64,000 bases of DNA from Albidovulum inexpectatum (GTDB lineage: Bacteria; Pseudomonadota; Alphaproteobacteria; Rhodobacterales; Rhodobacteraceae). The position numbers and the translations under genes are program-made. This document shows, piece after piece, positions 1-9,181 of this stretch. The DNA is taken from NCBI RefSeq assembly GCF_002927635.1, contig NZ_PRDS01000004.1:1-64000 (forward strand), in the 5' to 3' direction. The notes under the pieces are model-generated. The model ran no database searches, was not told the origin of the DNA, and saw only the letters and a list, made by a program, of their open reading frames with translations. The first letter of the stretch is position 1; each line of letters begins with the position of its first letter.

Positions 1-449
1 CACTCACATCATCGGGGCCGAAACCCCTAGTGAGCCGATATGCAGCGATCGATCCATCGATCCGGACCAAACCGCCCTCATATCTCTTCAGTATTCCAGC
101 AATGTCAAAGAGCAGCAGAGACAAAACCAGCCGGAAGCGCCAAAACCCTATCAGCGCAACCGCCCATCATGCCTCCGATCAAACCCCGAAGAACCAGCAA
201 TCCATCGCCAGACCCCCAGGACCACCAGAACAACGCCCCGCGCCGTCCGGTGAGCCGCTATCTAGTCCCTCAAAAAAAACTCCGCAACCCCAAAATGAAG
301 AAAAAATGACACCCAACACACAACTTCCTGTGGATAACCACCACGAACCCACAAGAATCCACGAAAAACAAAGGTGGGGGCACCGATTGCGGCTTGCGGC
401 ATACGGTCAATGTGGCACGATTCCCCGACTCGCAAGCACCGCAAGGCCC
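1..449. other. Left-edge stretch without a supported gene
   Basis: I support no gene here. The composition is visibly more A/T- and C-rich than the rest of the window, with A-runs near 290-306. Reading frames on both strands give low-complexity Pro/Ser/Arg peptides typical of chance ORFs. A single perfect DnaA-box-like 9-mer, TGTGGATAA, lies at 329-337. The frame of the downstream acetyltransferase is open leftwards to about position 30, so its real start could lie at 306 instead of 450. Confidence 0.4.
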
Positions 450-1043
450 ATGGAAGTCCCGACTGCCAGGCTGGAACGATGGTGGCGCGGCCTTGTCAGC
501 CGCGTCCTGCGCCTGCGCTACCGTTCATATATAAGTGCAACCGGGCCTCTTTACCTGCATCCCCGCGTGGTGATCCGGCAGATCAGGCCCGAAGGCGCCC
601 GCGGCGAATCGCTGACCATCGTCGCTGCGGGCCACAACAGCATCGGACTTGGCACGATCATCCAGAGCTGCGGCACCCTGCATCTGGGCGAAAGATCGTT
701 CGTGGGCGACTGCTGTGGACTCGGATGCAATCACCGAATCACGATCGGGAACGACGTGATGATCGCGCAGGCCGTCAGCATCCGGGACAGCGACCACGCG
801 ACCGAACGGCTCGACATTCCGATGAACAGGCAGGGAATCGTCACCTCGCCCGTGACGATCTAAGACGACGTCTGGATCGGTATCGGCGCGATCATCCTGC
901 GCGGTGTCACGATCGGCCGCGGCGCGGTCATCGCCGCCGGCGCAGTCGTGACGCGCGATGTCCCGCCGATGGCGATCGCGGGCGGCGTCCCCGCACGGGT
1001 CATCGGCACCCGCCGGCCCCCGCGGCCCGGCTCCGACCCCTGA
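450..1043 (+). pseudogene. Hexapeptide-repeat acetyltransferase broken by an in-frame stop
   Basis: This is a left-handed beta-helix acyltransferase of the WbbJ/LacA/NodL kind, enzymes that O-acetylate sugars from acetyl-CoA. The N-terminal part contains the isoleucine-rich repeats. The phrase ending SPVTI is then followed by TAA at 861-863. The same frame continues without any shift as [18 protein letters not shown] and on through PARVIG to TGA at 1041-1043. [25 protein letters not shown] and GGVPARVIG are the diagnostic C-terminal signature, so a single nonsense change (family proteins often have E or G there; GAA to TAA would do it) interrupts an otherwise intact gene. Start chosen at the Met before EVPTARLERWW; an upstream ATG at 306 is possible. 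A base-calling error is the alternative to real decay. Confidence 0.75.
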
Positions 1044-1046
1044 CCG

Positions 1047-2375
1047 CTATTCCTTCAACATCGCGGCCAGCGCGTGCCACGAAGCCTTTGGCGTCCGCCT
1101 CTGGGTGGCATAGTCCACATGGACCAGGCCAAAGCGGCGCTCATAGCCAAAGGCCCATTCGAAATTGTCCAACAGCGACCAGTAAAAGAAGCCACGCAGA
1201 TTGACCCCCGCCGCGATCGCATCGCGCGCGGCGGCCAGGTGGCGGTCGATATAGGCCACACGCTGCGCGTCGTTGACCGCGCCATCCACCACGCGGTCAT
1301 CCCAGGCCATGCCGTTTTCCGTCACGACCAGCGGCAGATCCCCCGCATGATCGCGCGCAACGCGGATCAGCAGATCGCTCAGGCCCTCGGGATGGATCTC
1401 CCAGCCCATCTGCGTCTTGGGCAGCGGCCCCTCGACCGCGCGGGTGGCCGGCCACAGGGCCTCCGGGTCGGCCGCGATCACGTTGCGCGTGTAATAGTTG
1501 ATCCCCAGCCAGTCGAGCGGCGCCGAGATCAGGCCCATGTCCTGCGCGAATCCGCGCGGCATATGCGGCTCCAGCGCCTGCAGGATGTCCTGCGGATAGC
1601 CCCCCCCGAACACGGCGTCCAGGAACCAGCGATTGGCGATCCCGTCCTCGGTCCGCGCGGCGGCAATGTCGGCGGGATCGTCGCTGGCCGGCTGCATCCG
1701 GGTCAGGTTCAGGACGATGCCCAGATTGCCATGCCCGGCCGCGCGCATCGCCTCGACCCCCAGCCCATGCGCCAGCAGGACATGATGCATCGCCCGCGCC
1801 GCGGCGCGGATGTCGCGCAGGCCCGGCGCGTGATGGCCCAGGAAGTGGCTCAGCCAGGCCACGCACCAGGGCTCGTTGATCGTGGCCGTCGCCGCCACGC
1901 GGTCGCCGATCCGACCCATCACGATTCCGGCGAACTCGGCGAAACGCGCGGCCGTGTCGCGATTGGCCCAGCCGCCCTGATCGGCCAGCGCGGACGGCAG
2001 GTCCCAGTGATACAGCGTCAGATACGGCTTCAGCCCGCGCGCCAGCATCGCATCGACCAGCCGGTCATAGAAATCCAGCCCCTCGGGATTCACGGCGCGC
2101 CCGTCCGGCATGACCCGCGCCCAGGAGGTCGAGAACCGATAGGCGTCAAAGCCCGCATCCCGCACCAGGTCCAGATCGCCCTCATACCGATGGTAATGGT
2201 CGCAGGCGACCGATCCGTCATCGCCGTTCAGAACATTGCCGGGCGTTGCGGCAAAGCTGTCCCAATGCGAGGGTCCACAGCCGCCAAAGCGCGATCCCTC
2301 GATCTGATAGGCCGCCGTGGCGGCACCAAAGAGGAAGCCGGCGGGAAAGTCGCGGCGCGTCAGGGTCAGGCTCAT
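1047..2375 (-). CDS. GH1 family beta-glucosidase
   Basis: A 442-residue retaining glycoside hydrolase of family 1 that hydrolyses beta-glucosides (cellobiose, aryl-glucosides) in the cytoplasm. It shows the N-terminal FLFGAATAAYQIEG signature, the acid/base glutamate in TINEPW (about E168), NYYTRN, and the nucleophile in VVTENGMAWDD (about E353). Length is normal for bacterial GH1 (about 440-450). The start is the Met of MSLTLTRRDFP; the frame is open further upstream, but that extension is low-complexity and overlaps the divergent nuclease gene. The stop lies only a few bases from the end of the convergent broken acetyltransferase. No signal peptide, and no sugar transporter next to it, so the substrate source is unclear. 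Confidence 0.92.
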   Translation of the reverse strand: MSLTLTRRDFPAGFLFGAATAAYQIEGSRFGGCGPSHWDSFAATPGNVLNGDDGSVACDHYHRYEGDLDLVRDAGFDAYRFSTSWARVMPDGRAVNPEGLDFYDRLVDAMLARGLKPYLTLYHWDLPSALADQGGWANRDTAARFAEFAGIVMGRIGDRVAATATINEPWCVAWLSHFLGHHAPGLRDIRAAARAMHHVLLAHGLGVEAMRAAGHGNLGIVLNLTRMQPASDDPADIAAARTEDGIANRWFLDAVFGGGYPQDILQALEPHMPRGFAQDMGLISAPLDWLGINYYTRNVIAADPEALWPATRAVEGPLPKTQMGWEIHPEGLSDLLIRVARDHAGDLPLVVTENGMAWDDRVVDGAVNDAQRVAYIDRHLAAARDAIAAGVNLRGFFYWSLLDNFEWAFGYERRFGLVHVDYATQRRTPKASWHALAAMLKE

Positions 2376-2522
2376 GGCGAATCCTCTGCAAGGGGCTCCG
2401 CGCCTGCTTCTAGCGCCACTGGCCGGGCCCTGTCCAATGGCTGTGCCCTTCCTTGCGCGGCCCCGGCCCGCTATCCTGACCCGGCAGGGCATCGGGCACG
2501 GGGTCCGGCCAAGGGGGGCGCA

Positions 2523-3890
2523 ATGCAGATTTCCTTTCACGGCGCGGCCGGGGGTGTCACAGGCTCTTGCCACCTTCTGCGCGCGAACGGCCAGACGATC
2601 CTGATCGATTGCGGCATGTTCCAGGGCGCCCATGACATGGATATCGACAATGCCGACGATTTCGGCTTTTCACCCGGCGCGGTCGATGTCCTTCTGCTGA
2701 CCCACGCGCATCTGGACCATTGCGGCCGCATCCCCCTGCTGCACCGGCGCGGCTTTGACGGAGAGATCATCAGCACCGCGCCCACCCGCGACCTTGCCCG
2801 GCTGGTGCTTCTGGACGCGGCCAACCTGAACGAGGAAGAGGCCCGCCGCCGCCAGCGCCATGGCGAGAAGCAGCCGCCGCTGTTCGACACGCTGGACGTG
2901 GTGGAAAGCTTCGACCATTTCGGCCGCACGGCCCGACTTGGCCAGCCGATCCAGATCGGCCGCGGCATCACCGCCACCTTCTTCGAGGCCGGGCATATCC
3001 TGGGCTCGGCCAGCGTCCTGCTGGAGATCGCCGAATCCGGCCAGACGCGCCGGGTCCTGTTCTCGGGCGATATCGGCCCGCGCGAACGTCCGCTCCTGAA
3101 CCCGCCCGCGCCGCCATCGGGCGCCGATATCGTGGTGATGGAATCCACCTATGGCGACCGCGACCATCGCGCGCTGGACGGCTCGGTCCAGGAATTCCTG
3201 GACGCGATCCGCGATACCGACGACCGCGGCGGCAATGTCATCATCCCGACCTTCGCGCTGGAACGCGCGCAAGAGCTTCTGTTCTTCCTGCGCGAAGGCA
3301 TGATGTCGGGCCGCATCCGCCGGTCGATGCCGGTCTTTCTGGATTCCCCGATGGCGATATCGGCCACGCGGATCTACCGCAAACACGCCGACGCGATGCG
3401 GCCCGAGTTCGCCACCCGCCTGCGCGCGGGCAAGGACCCGTTCGACCTGCCCGAGCTGCACTTCACCCGCGATTCGGCCGAATCGATGGCGCTGAACCGC
3501 ATCCGGTCGGGCGCGGTGATCATGGCCGGTTCGGGCATGGCCACGGGCGGGCGGGTGCGCCACCACCTGCGGCACAATCTGGGCTGCAGCGCCTGCAGCG
3601 TGATCTTCGTGGGCTTTGCCGCCGAAGGCACGCTGGCGCGGATCATCATCGACGGCGCGCGCTCGGTCCGGCTGATGGGCGACGACATCCCGGTGCGCGC
3701 GCGCATCCACACGATCAACGGATTTTCCGCCCATGCCGGGCGCAGCGACCTGATCGACTGGCACAGGCGGACGGGCAAGCCCGACGTGACCTTCCTGGTC
3801 CACGGCGAACAGCCCGAACGCGAAAGACTGGCCAAGGACCTGACCGGCCGGGTCGAGCTGCCGATGATGCACCAATCCTTCGAGCTGTAG
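2523..3890 (+). CDS. MBL-fold/beta-CASP/RMMBL RNA-processing nuclease
   Basis: A 455-residue metallo-beta-lactamase of the beta-CASP type (CPSF73-like, YSH1-like), predicted to be a zinc-dependent RNA exo- or endonuclease in the cytoplasm. It has the metal motif THAHLDHCG (H61, H63, D65, H66), GHILGSAS, FSGDIG with ESTYGDR (motif IV region), a central beta-CASP domain (about residues 210-330), GSGMATGGRVRHHL, and the C-terminal RMMBL-like NGFSAHAGRSDLIDW. The start follows a purine-rich AAGGGGGGCGCA stretch. It is transcribed divergently from the beta-glucosidase gene. Proteins of this family in Proteobacteria are often accessory to chromosomal RNase J or RNase E systems; the real substrate is unknown. 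Confidence 0.85.
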   Translation: MQISFHGAAGGVTGSCHLLRANGQTILIDCGMFQGAHDMDIDNADDFGFSPGAVDVLLLTHAHLDHCGRIPLLHRRGFDGEIISTAPTRDLARLVLLDAANLNEEEARRRQRHGEKQPPLFDTLDVVESFDHFGRTARLGQPIQIGRGITATFFEAGHILGSASVLLEIAESGQTRRVLFSGDIGPRERPLLNPPAPPSGADIVVMESTYGDRDHRALDGSVQEFLDAIRDTDDRGGNVIIPTFALERAQELLFFLREGMMSGRIRRSMPVFLDSPMAISATRIYRKHADAMRPEFATRLRAGKDPFDLPELHFTRDSAESMALNRIRSGAVIMAGSGMATGGRVRHHLRHNLGCSACSVIFVGFAAEGTLARIIIDGARSVRLMGDDIPVRARIHTINGFSAHAGRSDLIDWHRRTGKPDVTFLVHGEQPERERLAKDLTGRVELPMMHQSFEL

Positions 3891-3975
3891 GGGGCATTTT
3901 GCGGCTTCGACATCCACCGGTCTTGTATAGACTGTGCCCACGACCATCCAACCGGACAACAGCAGGGAATACCGC

Positions 3976-4929
3976 ATGGCAGGGCTGATCTGCGCAATCC
4001 CCATCGTGTCGCAGCTTCTGTCGGCCTGCGCTCCGCCGGGCCCCATCGCCACCGGCTATGTCGAGGGTGAATTCCTGCTCATCGCCCCGGTTGCCACGGC
4101 ACAGATCGACGTGCTCGAGGTCGAACGCGGCGACACGGTCTCGACTGGCGATGTGCTGGCGCGAATGGAACGGCGTGACGCCCAGATCGCCCTGGCCGAG
4201 GCCAATTCCGCATTGGCCCAGGCCGAAAGCCGGCTGGCGGACCTGCGCGCGGGCCGCCGCCCCGAGGAAATCCGTGTCGTCGAGGCAGAGCTGGCCTCGG
4301 CGCGCGCGCAGGCGGCCGAGGCCGAGCGTGCGGCCATCCGCCTGCGCGAACTGTTTCAGCGTGGCGCGGCTGCACAAAGCCAGCTGGACGATGCCGAAAC
4401 CCGCGCCGCGGTCGCACGCGCCCGCGTGGCCGAGGTCGAGGCCAATCTCGCCGTCGCGCGCCTGCCCGCCCGTGCACATGAAATCGCCGCGGCCGAGGCC
4501 GCAGTCGCACAGGCCCGTGCCCGCCGCGACGCCGCCGCATGGCAGCTGGACCAGCGCACCCTGACCGCTCCGGCACCAGGTCGCGTGGACGAGATCCTGC
4601 GCCGCGCCGGGGAAATCGCCGGGCCCCAGGCGCCGATCCTTTCGATCCTGCCCGATGGCGGCGCGCTCTTGCGGCTGTATGTTTCCGAACCCGATCTGGC
4701 GCGGATCGCGCCGGGCGTCCGGCTTGTGGTCAATTGCGACGGCTGCCCCCCCGGCAGCCACGCAACCGTGACCTATGTGTCGGACGAACCCGAATTCACG
4801 CCGCCCGTGATCTATTCGCTGGAAAACCGGCAAAAGCTTGTCTGGCTGGTCGAAGCCCGGCCGGACCGCCCGGAGCCCTGGATGAAACCCGGACAGATCG
4901 TCGATGTCGCGCTGGCGGGGGACGAATGA
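3976..4929 (+). CDS. HlyD/YbhG-like membrane fusion lipoprotein of an ABC exporter
   Basis: A 317-residue periplasmic adaptor (membrane fusion protein) linking the inner-membrane ABC transporter encoded just downstream to an outer-membrane channel. The N-terminus is a short lipoprotein signal with lipobox LSAC (Cys18). A lipoyl/biotinyl-like half follows (VLEVERGDTVSTGDVLARMERRDA), then a long Ala/Glu/Arg-rich coiled-coil hairpin (about 60-200), then the returning half with LTAPAPGRVDEILRRAGE. Its stop overlaps the start of the ATPase gene as ATGA, so the three genes are translationally coupled. Closest named model is YbhG of the YbhGFSR exporter; the substrate cannot be read from sequence. 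Lipid anchoring in place of a membrane helix resembles RND adaptors more than typical HlyD. Confidence 0.82.
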   Translation: MAGLICAIPIVSQLLSACAPPGPIATGYVEGEFLLIAPVATAQIDVLEVERGDTVSTGDVLARMERRDAQIALAEANSALAQAESRLADLRAGRRPEEIRVVEAELASARAQAAEAERAAIRLRELFQRGAAAQSQLDDAETRAAVARARVAEVEANLAVARLPARAHEIAAAEAAVAQARARRDAAAWQLDQRTLTAPAPGRVDEILRRAGEIAGPQAPILSILPDGGALLRLYVSEPDLARIAPGVRLVVNCDGCPPGSHATVTYVSDEPEFTPPVIYSLENRQKLVWLVEARPDRPEPWMKPGQIVDVALAGDE

Positions 4930-5882
4930 AGGTCGCATCCACGCCGGCGCGCGAACTCGCCATCGACGTCCACGGCATCGTCAAGCGTTTCGGCGATCGC
5001 GTCGCGGTCGACGGCGTCTCGTTGCGGGTCGAACAGGGTCAGATCGTCGCCTTCCTGGGGCCGAACGGATCGGGCAAGACCACGACGATGCGCGTCTTGT
5101 GCGGGCTTCTGACCCCCGATGCCGGCGAAGGCCGCGTGCTTGGCATGGACCTGTTGCGCGACACAATTCGCATCCGTCAAGAGATCGGCTACATGACGCA
5201 GAGCTTTTCGCTCTACGAGGAACTGACGATCGAGGAGAATCTCGAATTCGTCGCTGGTCTTTACCGATTGCATCCGGCGCGCGAACATGTCCGCCGCACC
5301 CTAGCGGATCTGGGCCTCACCTCGCGGCGCAATCAGCTGGCGGGAACGCTTTCGGGCGGATGGAAACAGCGCCTTGCCCTGGCCGCATGCGTGATGCACC
5401 AGCCACGCCTTCTGGTGCTCGACGAACCGACCGCCGGCGTGGACCCCAAGGCGCGCCGCGAATTCTGGCAGGAACTGCACGCTCTGTCTCTGGCGGGGAT
5501 AACGGTCCTCGTCTCGACCCATTACATGGACGAAGCCGAACGCTGCCACCAGATCAACTATGTCTCGCAGGGCCGGCTGATCGTCACCGGCACGGTGGAC
5601 GAGGTCATCGCGCGGTCGGGCCTGGTCACCTGGGTGCTGCGCGGCGGACGCATGGATGAGGCCGAACGGCTGCTGCGCGCCGCCCCGCATGTGGACCAGG
5701 TCGCACCCTTCGGCGCGGAACTGCATGTCGTGGGCCGGGACGGTCCTGCTCTGGCCAGGGTCGTGAGGCAGATCGCGCGGGATACGGATGCTCAGGCCGA
5801 ACCCTCGGTCACCCGGCTCGAGGATGCCTTCATCCATTTCATTGGCCGCGGCGCCCCGGACCGGAACGGAGAGCCCGCATGA
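4926..5882 (+). CDS. ABC exporter ATP-binding protein (YbhF/DrrA-like)
   Basis: A 318-residue ATPase subunit that powers the exporter formed with the next gene. Walker A is GPNGSGKT (45-52), the Q-loop region is MTQSFSLYEELTI, the signature is LSGGWKQRLALA, and Walker B is LLVLDEPTAGVDP, followed by the switch histidine in VLVSTHYMDEAE. The C-terminal 70 residues form the extra domain seen in multidrug/lipid exporter ATPases. Only one nucleotide-binding domain is present, whereas E. coli YbhF carries two, so it must dimerise. ATGA overlap with the adaptor gene upstream and with the permease gene downstream. Confidence 0.93.
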   Translation: MKVASTPARELAIDVHGIVKRFGDRVAVDGVSLRVEQGQIVAFLGPNGSGKTTTMRVLCGLLTPDAGEGRVLGMDLLRDTIRIRQEIGYMTQSFSLYEELTIEENLEFVAGLYRLHPAREHVRRTLADLGLTSRRNQLAGTLSGGWKQRLALAACVMHQPRLLVLDEPTAGVDPKARREFWQELHALSLAGITVLVSTHYMDEAERCHQINYVSQGRLIVTGTVDEVIARSGLVTWVLRGGRMDEAERLLRAAPHVDQVAPFGAELHVVGRDGPALARVVRQIARDTDAQAEPSVTRLEDAFIHFIGRGAPDRNGEPA

Positions 5883-7015
5883 GGCCGGATTTTTCCCTGC
5901 GGCGCCTGCTGGCCATGTTGCGCAAGGAGCTGATCCAGATGCGGCGCGATCGGATCACCTTTGCGATGATGCTGGGCGTGCCGCTGATGCAACTGGTGCT
6001 GTTCGGCTTTGCCATAAACAACGACCCGAAACACCTGCCCGCCGCGCTGGTGGCCCCCACCCATGACAGCCATACCCGCGCCATCGTGACCGCACTCGAG
6101 CTCACCGGGTATTACCGCTTCGATTATCCGAACGTGACCGCCGCCCGGGCCGAGGCCCTGATGGAACAGGGCAAGGTGGCCTTTGTTGTCACGATCCCCT
6201 CGGACTTTGCGCGGCGCGTCGAGCGGGGCGACGAACCCCGCATTCTGATCGAGGCTGATGCAACCGATCCCTCGGTGGCGTCGGGCGCCATCTCGACGCT
6301 GGGGACGGTGGCAGCACAGGCATTGCTTCACGAACGGCGGGCCGAGGCCCAGGCCGCCGAAGCCGCCCGCGGCCAGCTTCAGGTCATCGTGCACCGTCGC
6401 TACAACCCCGAGGGCATCACCCAGTACAATATCGTGCCCGGTCTTCTGGGCGTCATCCTGCAGATGACGATGGTGATGATGACCTCGATGGCTCTGACGC
6501 GCGAGATCGAGCGCGGCACGATGGAGAACCTTCTGGCCATGCCCGCCACGCCGCTTGAAATCATGTTGGGAAAGATCCTGCCATTCTTCGGCGTTGGCGC
6601 AGTTCAGATCGCGGTGGTCCTGCTTGCCGCAAGGATCCTGTTCAACGTGCCTTTCGTGGGCGCCCTGGACTTGCTTCTGGTCAGCGTGCTGATCTTCGTG
6701 ATGGCGCTGGTGCTGCTCGGTTACACGATTTCGACCTTCGCCCGCACCCAGATGCAGGCGATGCAGCTGACATTCTTCTTTTTCCTGCCGTCCCTGCTGC
6801 TTTCGGGTTTCATGTTCCCGTTTCGCGGCATGCCCGGCTGGGCCCAGGCACTGGGAGAGATCTTTCCCCTGACCCATTTCCTGCGCGTGGTCCGCGCGGT
6901 CATGCTGAAAGGCGCCGATCTGGCGAACGTTGCGGTCCCCCTGGCCGCGTTGATCGGCTTTACGGTCGTCTATGCGGCCATCGCGCTTGTCCGGTTCAGG
7001 CGGACGCTGGATTGA
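5879..7015 (+). CDS. ABC-2 type permease (YbhS/YbhR-like)
   Basis: A 378-residue inner-membrane permease of the ABC-2 family. It has one N-terminal helix (FAMMLGVPLMQLVLFGFAI), a large periplasmic domain (about 45-170), and five clustered C-terminal helices containing the typical EIERGTMENLLAMPATPLEIMLGK amphipathic stretch and the LPSLLLSGFMFPFRGMP and EIFPLTHFLRVVRAVMLKG motifs. Only one permease gene is present, so it probably works as a homodimer with the ATPase encoded upstream (ATGA overlap). The stop is four bases before the end of the convergent phnP-like gene. Likely role is export of drugs, lipids or envelope compounds; specificity is unknown. Confidence 0.92.
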   Translation: MRPDFSLRRLLAMLRKELIQMRRDRITFAMMLGVPLMQLVLFGFAINNDPKHLPAALVAPTHDSHTRAIVTALELTGYYRFDYPNVTAARAEALMEQGKVAFVVTIPSDFARRVERGDEPRILIEADATDPSVASGAISTLGTVAAQALLHERRAEAQAAEAARGQLQVIVHRRYNPEGITQYNIVPGLLGVILQMTMVMMTSMALTREIERGTMENLLAMPATPLEIMLGKILPFFGVGAVQIAVVLLAARILFNVPFVGALDLLLVSVLIFVMALVLLGYTISTFARTQMQAMQLTFFFFLPSLLLSGFMFPFRGMPGWAQALGEIFPLTHFLRVVRAVMLKGADLANVAVPLAALIGFTVVYAAIALVRFRRTLD

Positions 7016-7019
7016 CACC

Positions 7020-7766
7020 TCACACCGCGATCACCTCGCCGTCGCGGGCCAGGGCGTGGCGGGTCTGCTGCGCCCCGGTCATCAGCGCGGCATCCAGTTC
7101 GTGGTTCACGTGGATCAGCCGCGTGGCGGGTGCATCCAGTTCGTTCAGGATCGCCTCGGCCTCGGTCAGGTCGTTGTGGTTGCGCGGCTCCGGGCTGCCC
7201 GCGGGATAGGCGCAGTCCAGCAGCACCAGCCCGGGCCGGGCCGCGCGCAGCGCCGCGATCGTGGCAGGCTCCAGTCCGCGCGTATCGCTCAGCCATGCCA
7301 GGCGGCGGCCGTCGCATTCGATCACCCAGCCCAGCGTGGGGCGCGTATGGCTCAGCGCGACGGCGGTCACGCGGATCGGGCCCAGATCCAGTTCCTGACC
7401 CGGCACGACATGGTGGAACCGCAGCCGCCCGGGGCTTCTGGTCAGATCGTCGAACCCCGCCGGATCGTCCGGACACCAGACCGGCAGCGGCTCGGCCATG
7501 CTCCAGCGCATCAGCGCCAACCCCATCGCGTGATCGGCATGGAAATGGGTCAGCAGGACGCCATCCAGCGTGCCGGGTGGAAAGCGGTCGTTCAGATCGC
7601 AGCGTCCCGCATCGATCAGATAGCGCCGCCCGCCCGCCTCCAGCAGCGCCGAAGTCGGCGCCCGCGCCCGCGAAGGATCACGCCGCGCCGCCGCGCAGGC
7701 GACACATGCACAGCCATGGACGGGCGCGGCCCACACACCCCCGGTGCCCAGCAAGGTCAGACGCAT
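7020..7766 (-). CDS. phnP: PhnP-like phosphoribosyl cyclic phosphodiesterase
   Basis: A 248-residue metallo-beta-lactamase-fold hydrolase. PhnP opens 5-phosphoribosyl 1,2-cyclic phosphate in the C-P lyase pathway of phosphonate use. The N-terminal zinc-site cysteines are in CACVAC (C19, C21, C24), and the catalytic metals are bound by LTHFHADH (H74, H76, D78, H79), with later histidines in ALSHTRPT, DTRG and HVNHELD. Start taken at MRLTLLGTGG, a typical family N-terminus. No other phn genes are in the window, so it is an orphan, or its partners lie elsewhere. A related role on another cyclic phosphate or as a general MBL phosphodiesterase cannot be excluded. Confidence 0.85.
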   Translation of the reverse strand: MRLTLLGTGGVWAAPVHGCACVACAAARRDPSRARAPTSALLEAGGRRYLIDAGRCDLNDRFPPGTLDGVLLTHFHADHAMGLALMRWSMAEPLPVWCPDDPAGFDDLTRSPGRLRFHHVVPGQELDLGPIRVTAVALSHTRPTLGWVIECDGRRLAWLSDTRGLEPATIAALRAARPGLVLLDCAYPAGSPEPRNHNDLTEAEAILNELDAPATRLIHVNHELDAALMTGAQQTRHALARDGEVIAV

Positions 7767-7843
7767 CGCAACCCTCCATCCTGGTCGCACAGGACCCTAG
7801 CACCTTTGACGCGCGCCGCAATCGGCGCGTGTCCCGGCATCGG

Positions 7844-9181
7844 TCAGGCGGCAACCGCCCCGTCGGCCGTCCCGTCTGGCGCCCCGTCGGTCGTCCCGTC
7901 TGCCATCCGGTCATTGGCCATCTCGCGCGCATGGATCCCCAGGATCACAAGGCCGGGCCAGACCATGTAGGCCTCGATCTCCAGGTTCTCGCCAAAGGAC
8001 AGCAGCACGATGGTCATCACCACGCCCATGGGCAGGACCCCGCGCGGGCCGCGCGCGGCATCGGCCATCGTCACCAGCACCTGCCAGACCAGCGGCACCA
8101 GAAGCGCAAGGAACCCCACCAGTCCCTTGACGAACAACAGCCCATACCAGGTGTGATGGCTGCCGATCGGCATGTATTCCACCAGGTGCGGACCGGGCTG
8201 CACCGTGCCGTGGCCGAACCACACGGCCTCGTTCTGCCAGCGTTCCCAGGCGATGCGCTGCAGCGTCGCCCGCACGCGCGAGGAATCGGCCCGCGCGCTG
8301 AGAAACGCGTGCCTGGCGGTCTCGACCGTCTGAATCAGCCAGCCGCCGATCACCGCCACCGAGGCTGCAAGCCCCGCCAACACCTGCCAGGCCCATCCGC
8401 GCAGGACCAGCGGCATCATCCGCGGCCCCAGCGTGCAGGCCACCAGCCCCACCAGCCCCATGCGCGACTTCGAGGCCAGGATCATCAGCACGCCCCCCGC
8501 GATCCCCAGCGCCTTCCAGCGGGGCGACTTCTCCTCCAGCGCGAAGACGACCATGATCACGCCCAGCAACGCGGCAAAGGGCGACCACGGCGCATAGAAC
8601 TGCCAGCGCGGCGTCCAGTTCGACGGGTCATAGGTGAACAGGAAGACCGTGAAATATTCCGGCCCCGGCCCGCCGATCGCCTTCAGGGGCGAAGTAAAGA
8701 CCCGCTCGGGCAGGCCCAGATAGGGCGCGGCCAGCAGCACGGGCGCCACCGCCAGCGTCCAGGCCCCCACCACGCATTGCGCGCGGATCAGGATCTCTCG
8801 CCGGATCGGCAGGACCGAACCGGCCAGAATGAACAGCGCCAGAAGTGCCCAACCCTTGGCCCAGCCGATCGAGCTCTTGATCGTCTGCTTGGTGCCCAGG
8901 CCCCAGTCCAGATGCCCGACCCAAAGCGCAACCAGCATCGTCAGCATGCCCAGACCCCAGGCCCAGACGATGGGCGGCACCGGGCCCGTCGCGCGCAGGT
9001 CGGGGCGAATCGCGGGGCCCAGATACAGCGACAGCCCCGCCAGGAAGGCCAGCAGCCAGGCCAGGACCGGCCCCACGACGTAAAGCGCGCCGATTGCATA
9101 GAAGGGCCAGGTCAACACAAGCGCCTTCCAGACCATCCATTCGGCCGGATTGGCCGGGGTGACATCTGGCCCCTTGCTCAT
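7844..9181 (-). CDS. Wzy-like polysaccharide polymerase / O-antigen ligase family protein
   Basis: A 445-residue inner-membrane protein with about ten to twelve hydrophobic helices and a large periplasmic loop near residues 285-340 (ADSSRVRATLQRIAWERW, followed by FGHGTVQPG and IGSHHTWYG), the layout and motif style of the Wzy_C/O-antigen ligase family. In a Wzx/Wzy pathway it would polymerise lipid-linked repeat units in the periplasm. The start (MSKGPD) overlaps the stop of the Wzz-like gene by ATGA, so both are co-expressed from the promoter near 10.75 kb. The last 20 residues are a degenerate DG-rich repeat (DGTTDGAPDGTADGA) that looks like a slippage-prone tail, not a domain. Confidence 0.78.
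   Translation of the reverse strand: MSKGPDVTPANPAEWMVWKALVLTWPFYAIGALYVVGPVLAWLLAFLAGLSLYLGPAIRPDLRATGPVPPIVWAWGLGMLTMLVALWVGHLDWGLGTKQTIKSSIGWAKGWALLALFILAGSVLPIRREILIRAQCVVGAWTLAVAPVLLAAPYLGLPERVFTSPLKAIGGPGPEYFTVFLFTYDPSNWTPRWQFYAPWSPFAALLGVIMVVFALEEKSPRWKALGIAGGVLMILASKSRMGLVGLVACTLGPRMMPLVLRGWAWQVLAGLAASVAVIGGWLIQTVETARHAFLSARADSSRVRATLQRIAWERWQNEAVWFGHGTVQPGPHLVEYMPIGSHHTWYGLLFVKGLVGFLALLVPLVWQVLVTMADAARGPRGVLPMGVVMTIVLLSFGENLEIEAYMVWPGLVILGIHAREMANDRMADGTTDGAPDGTADGAVAA

Noticed and set aside
329-337. Perfect DnaA box TGTGGATAA near the left edge
   Set aside because: Only one copy, no AT-rich unwinding element, no replication gene nearby; one 9-mer match is expected by chance in a window this size.
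2670-4052. Long antisense open frame across the beta-CASP nuclease gene
   Set aside because: No recognisable domain; shadow of a high-GC gene with clear motifs on the other strand.
7860-7905. Short direct repeats (CGTCGGYCGTCCCGTCTG) at the 3' end of the Wzy-like gene
   Set aside because: Two imperfect copies explained by the DG-rich coding tail; not a CRISPR or iteron array.
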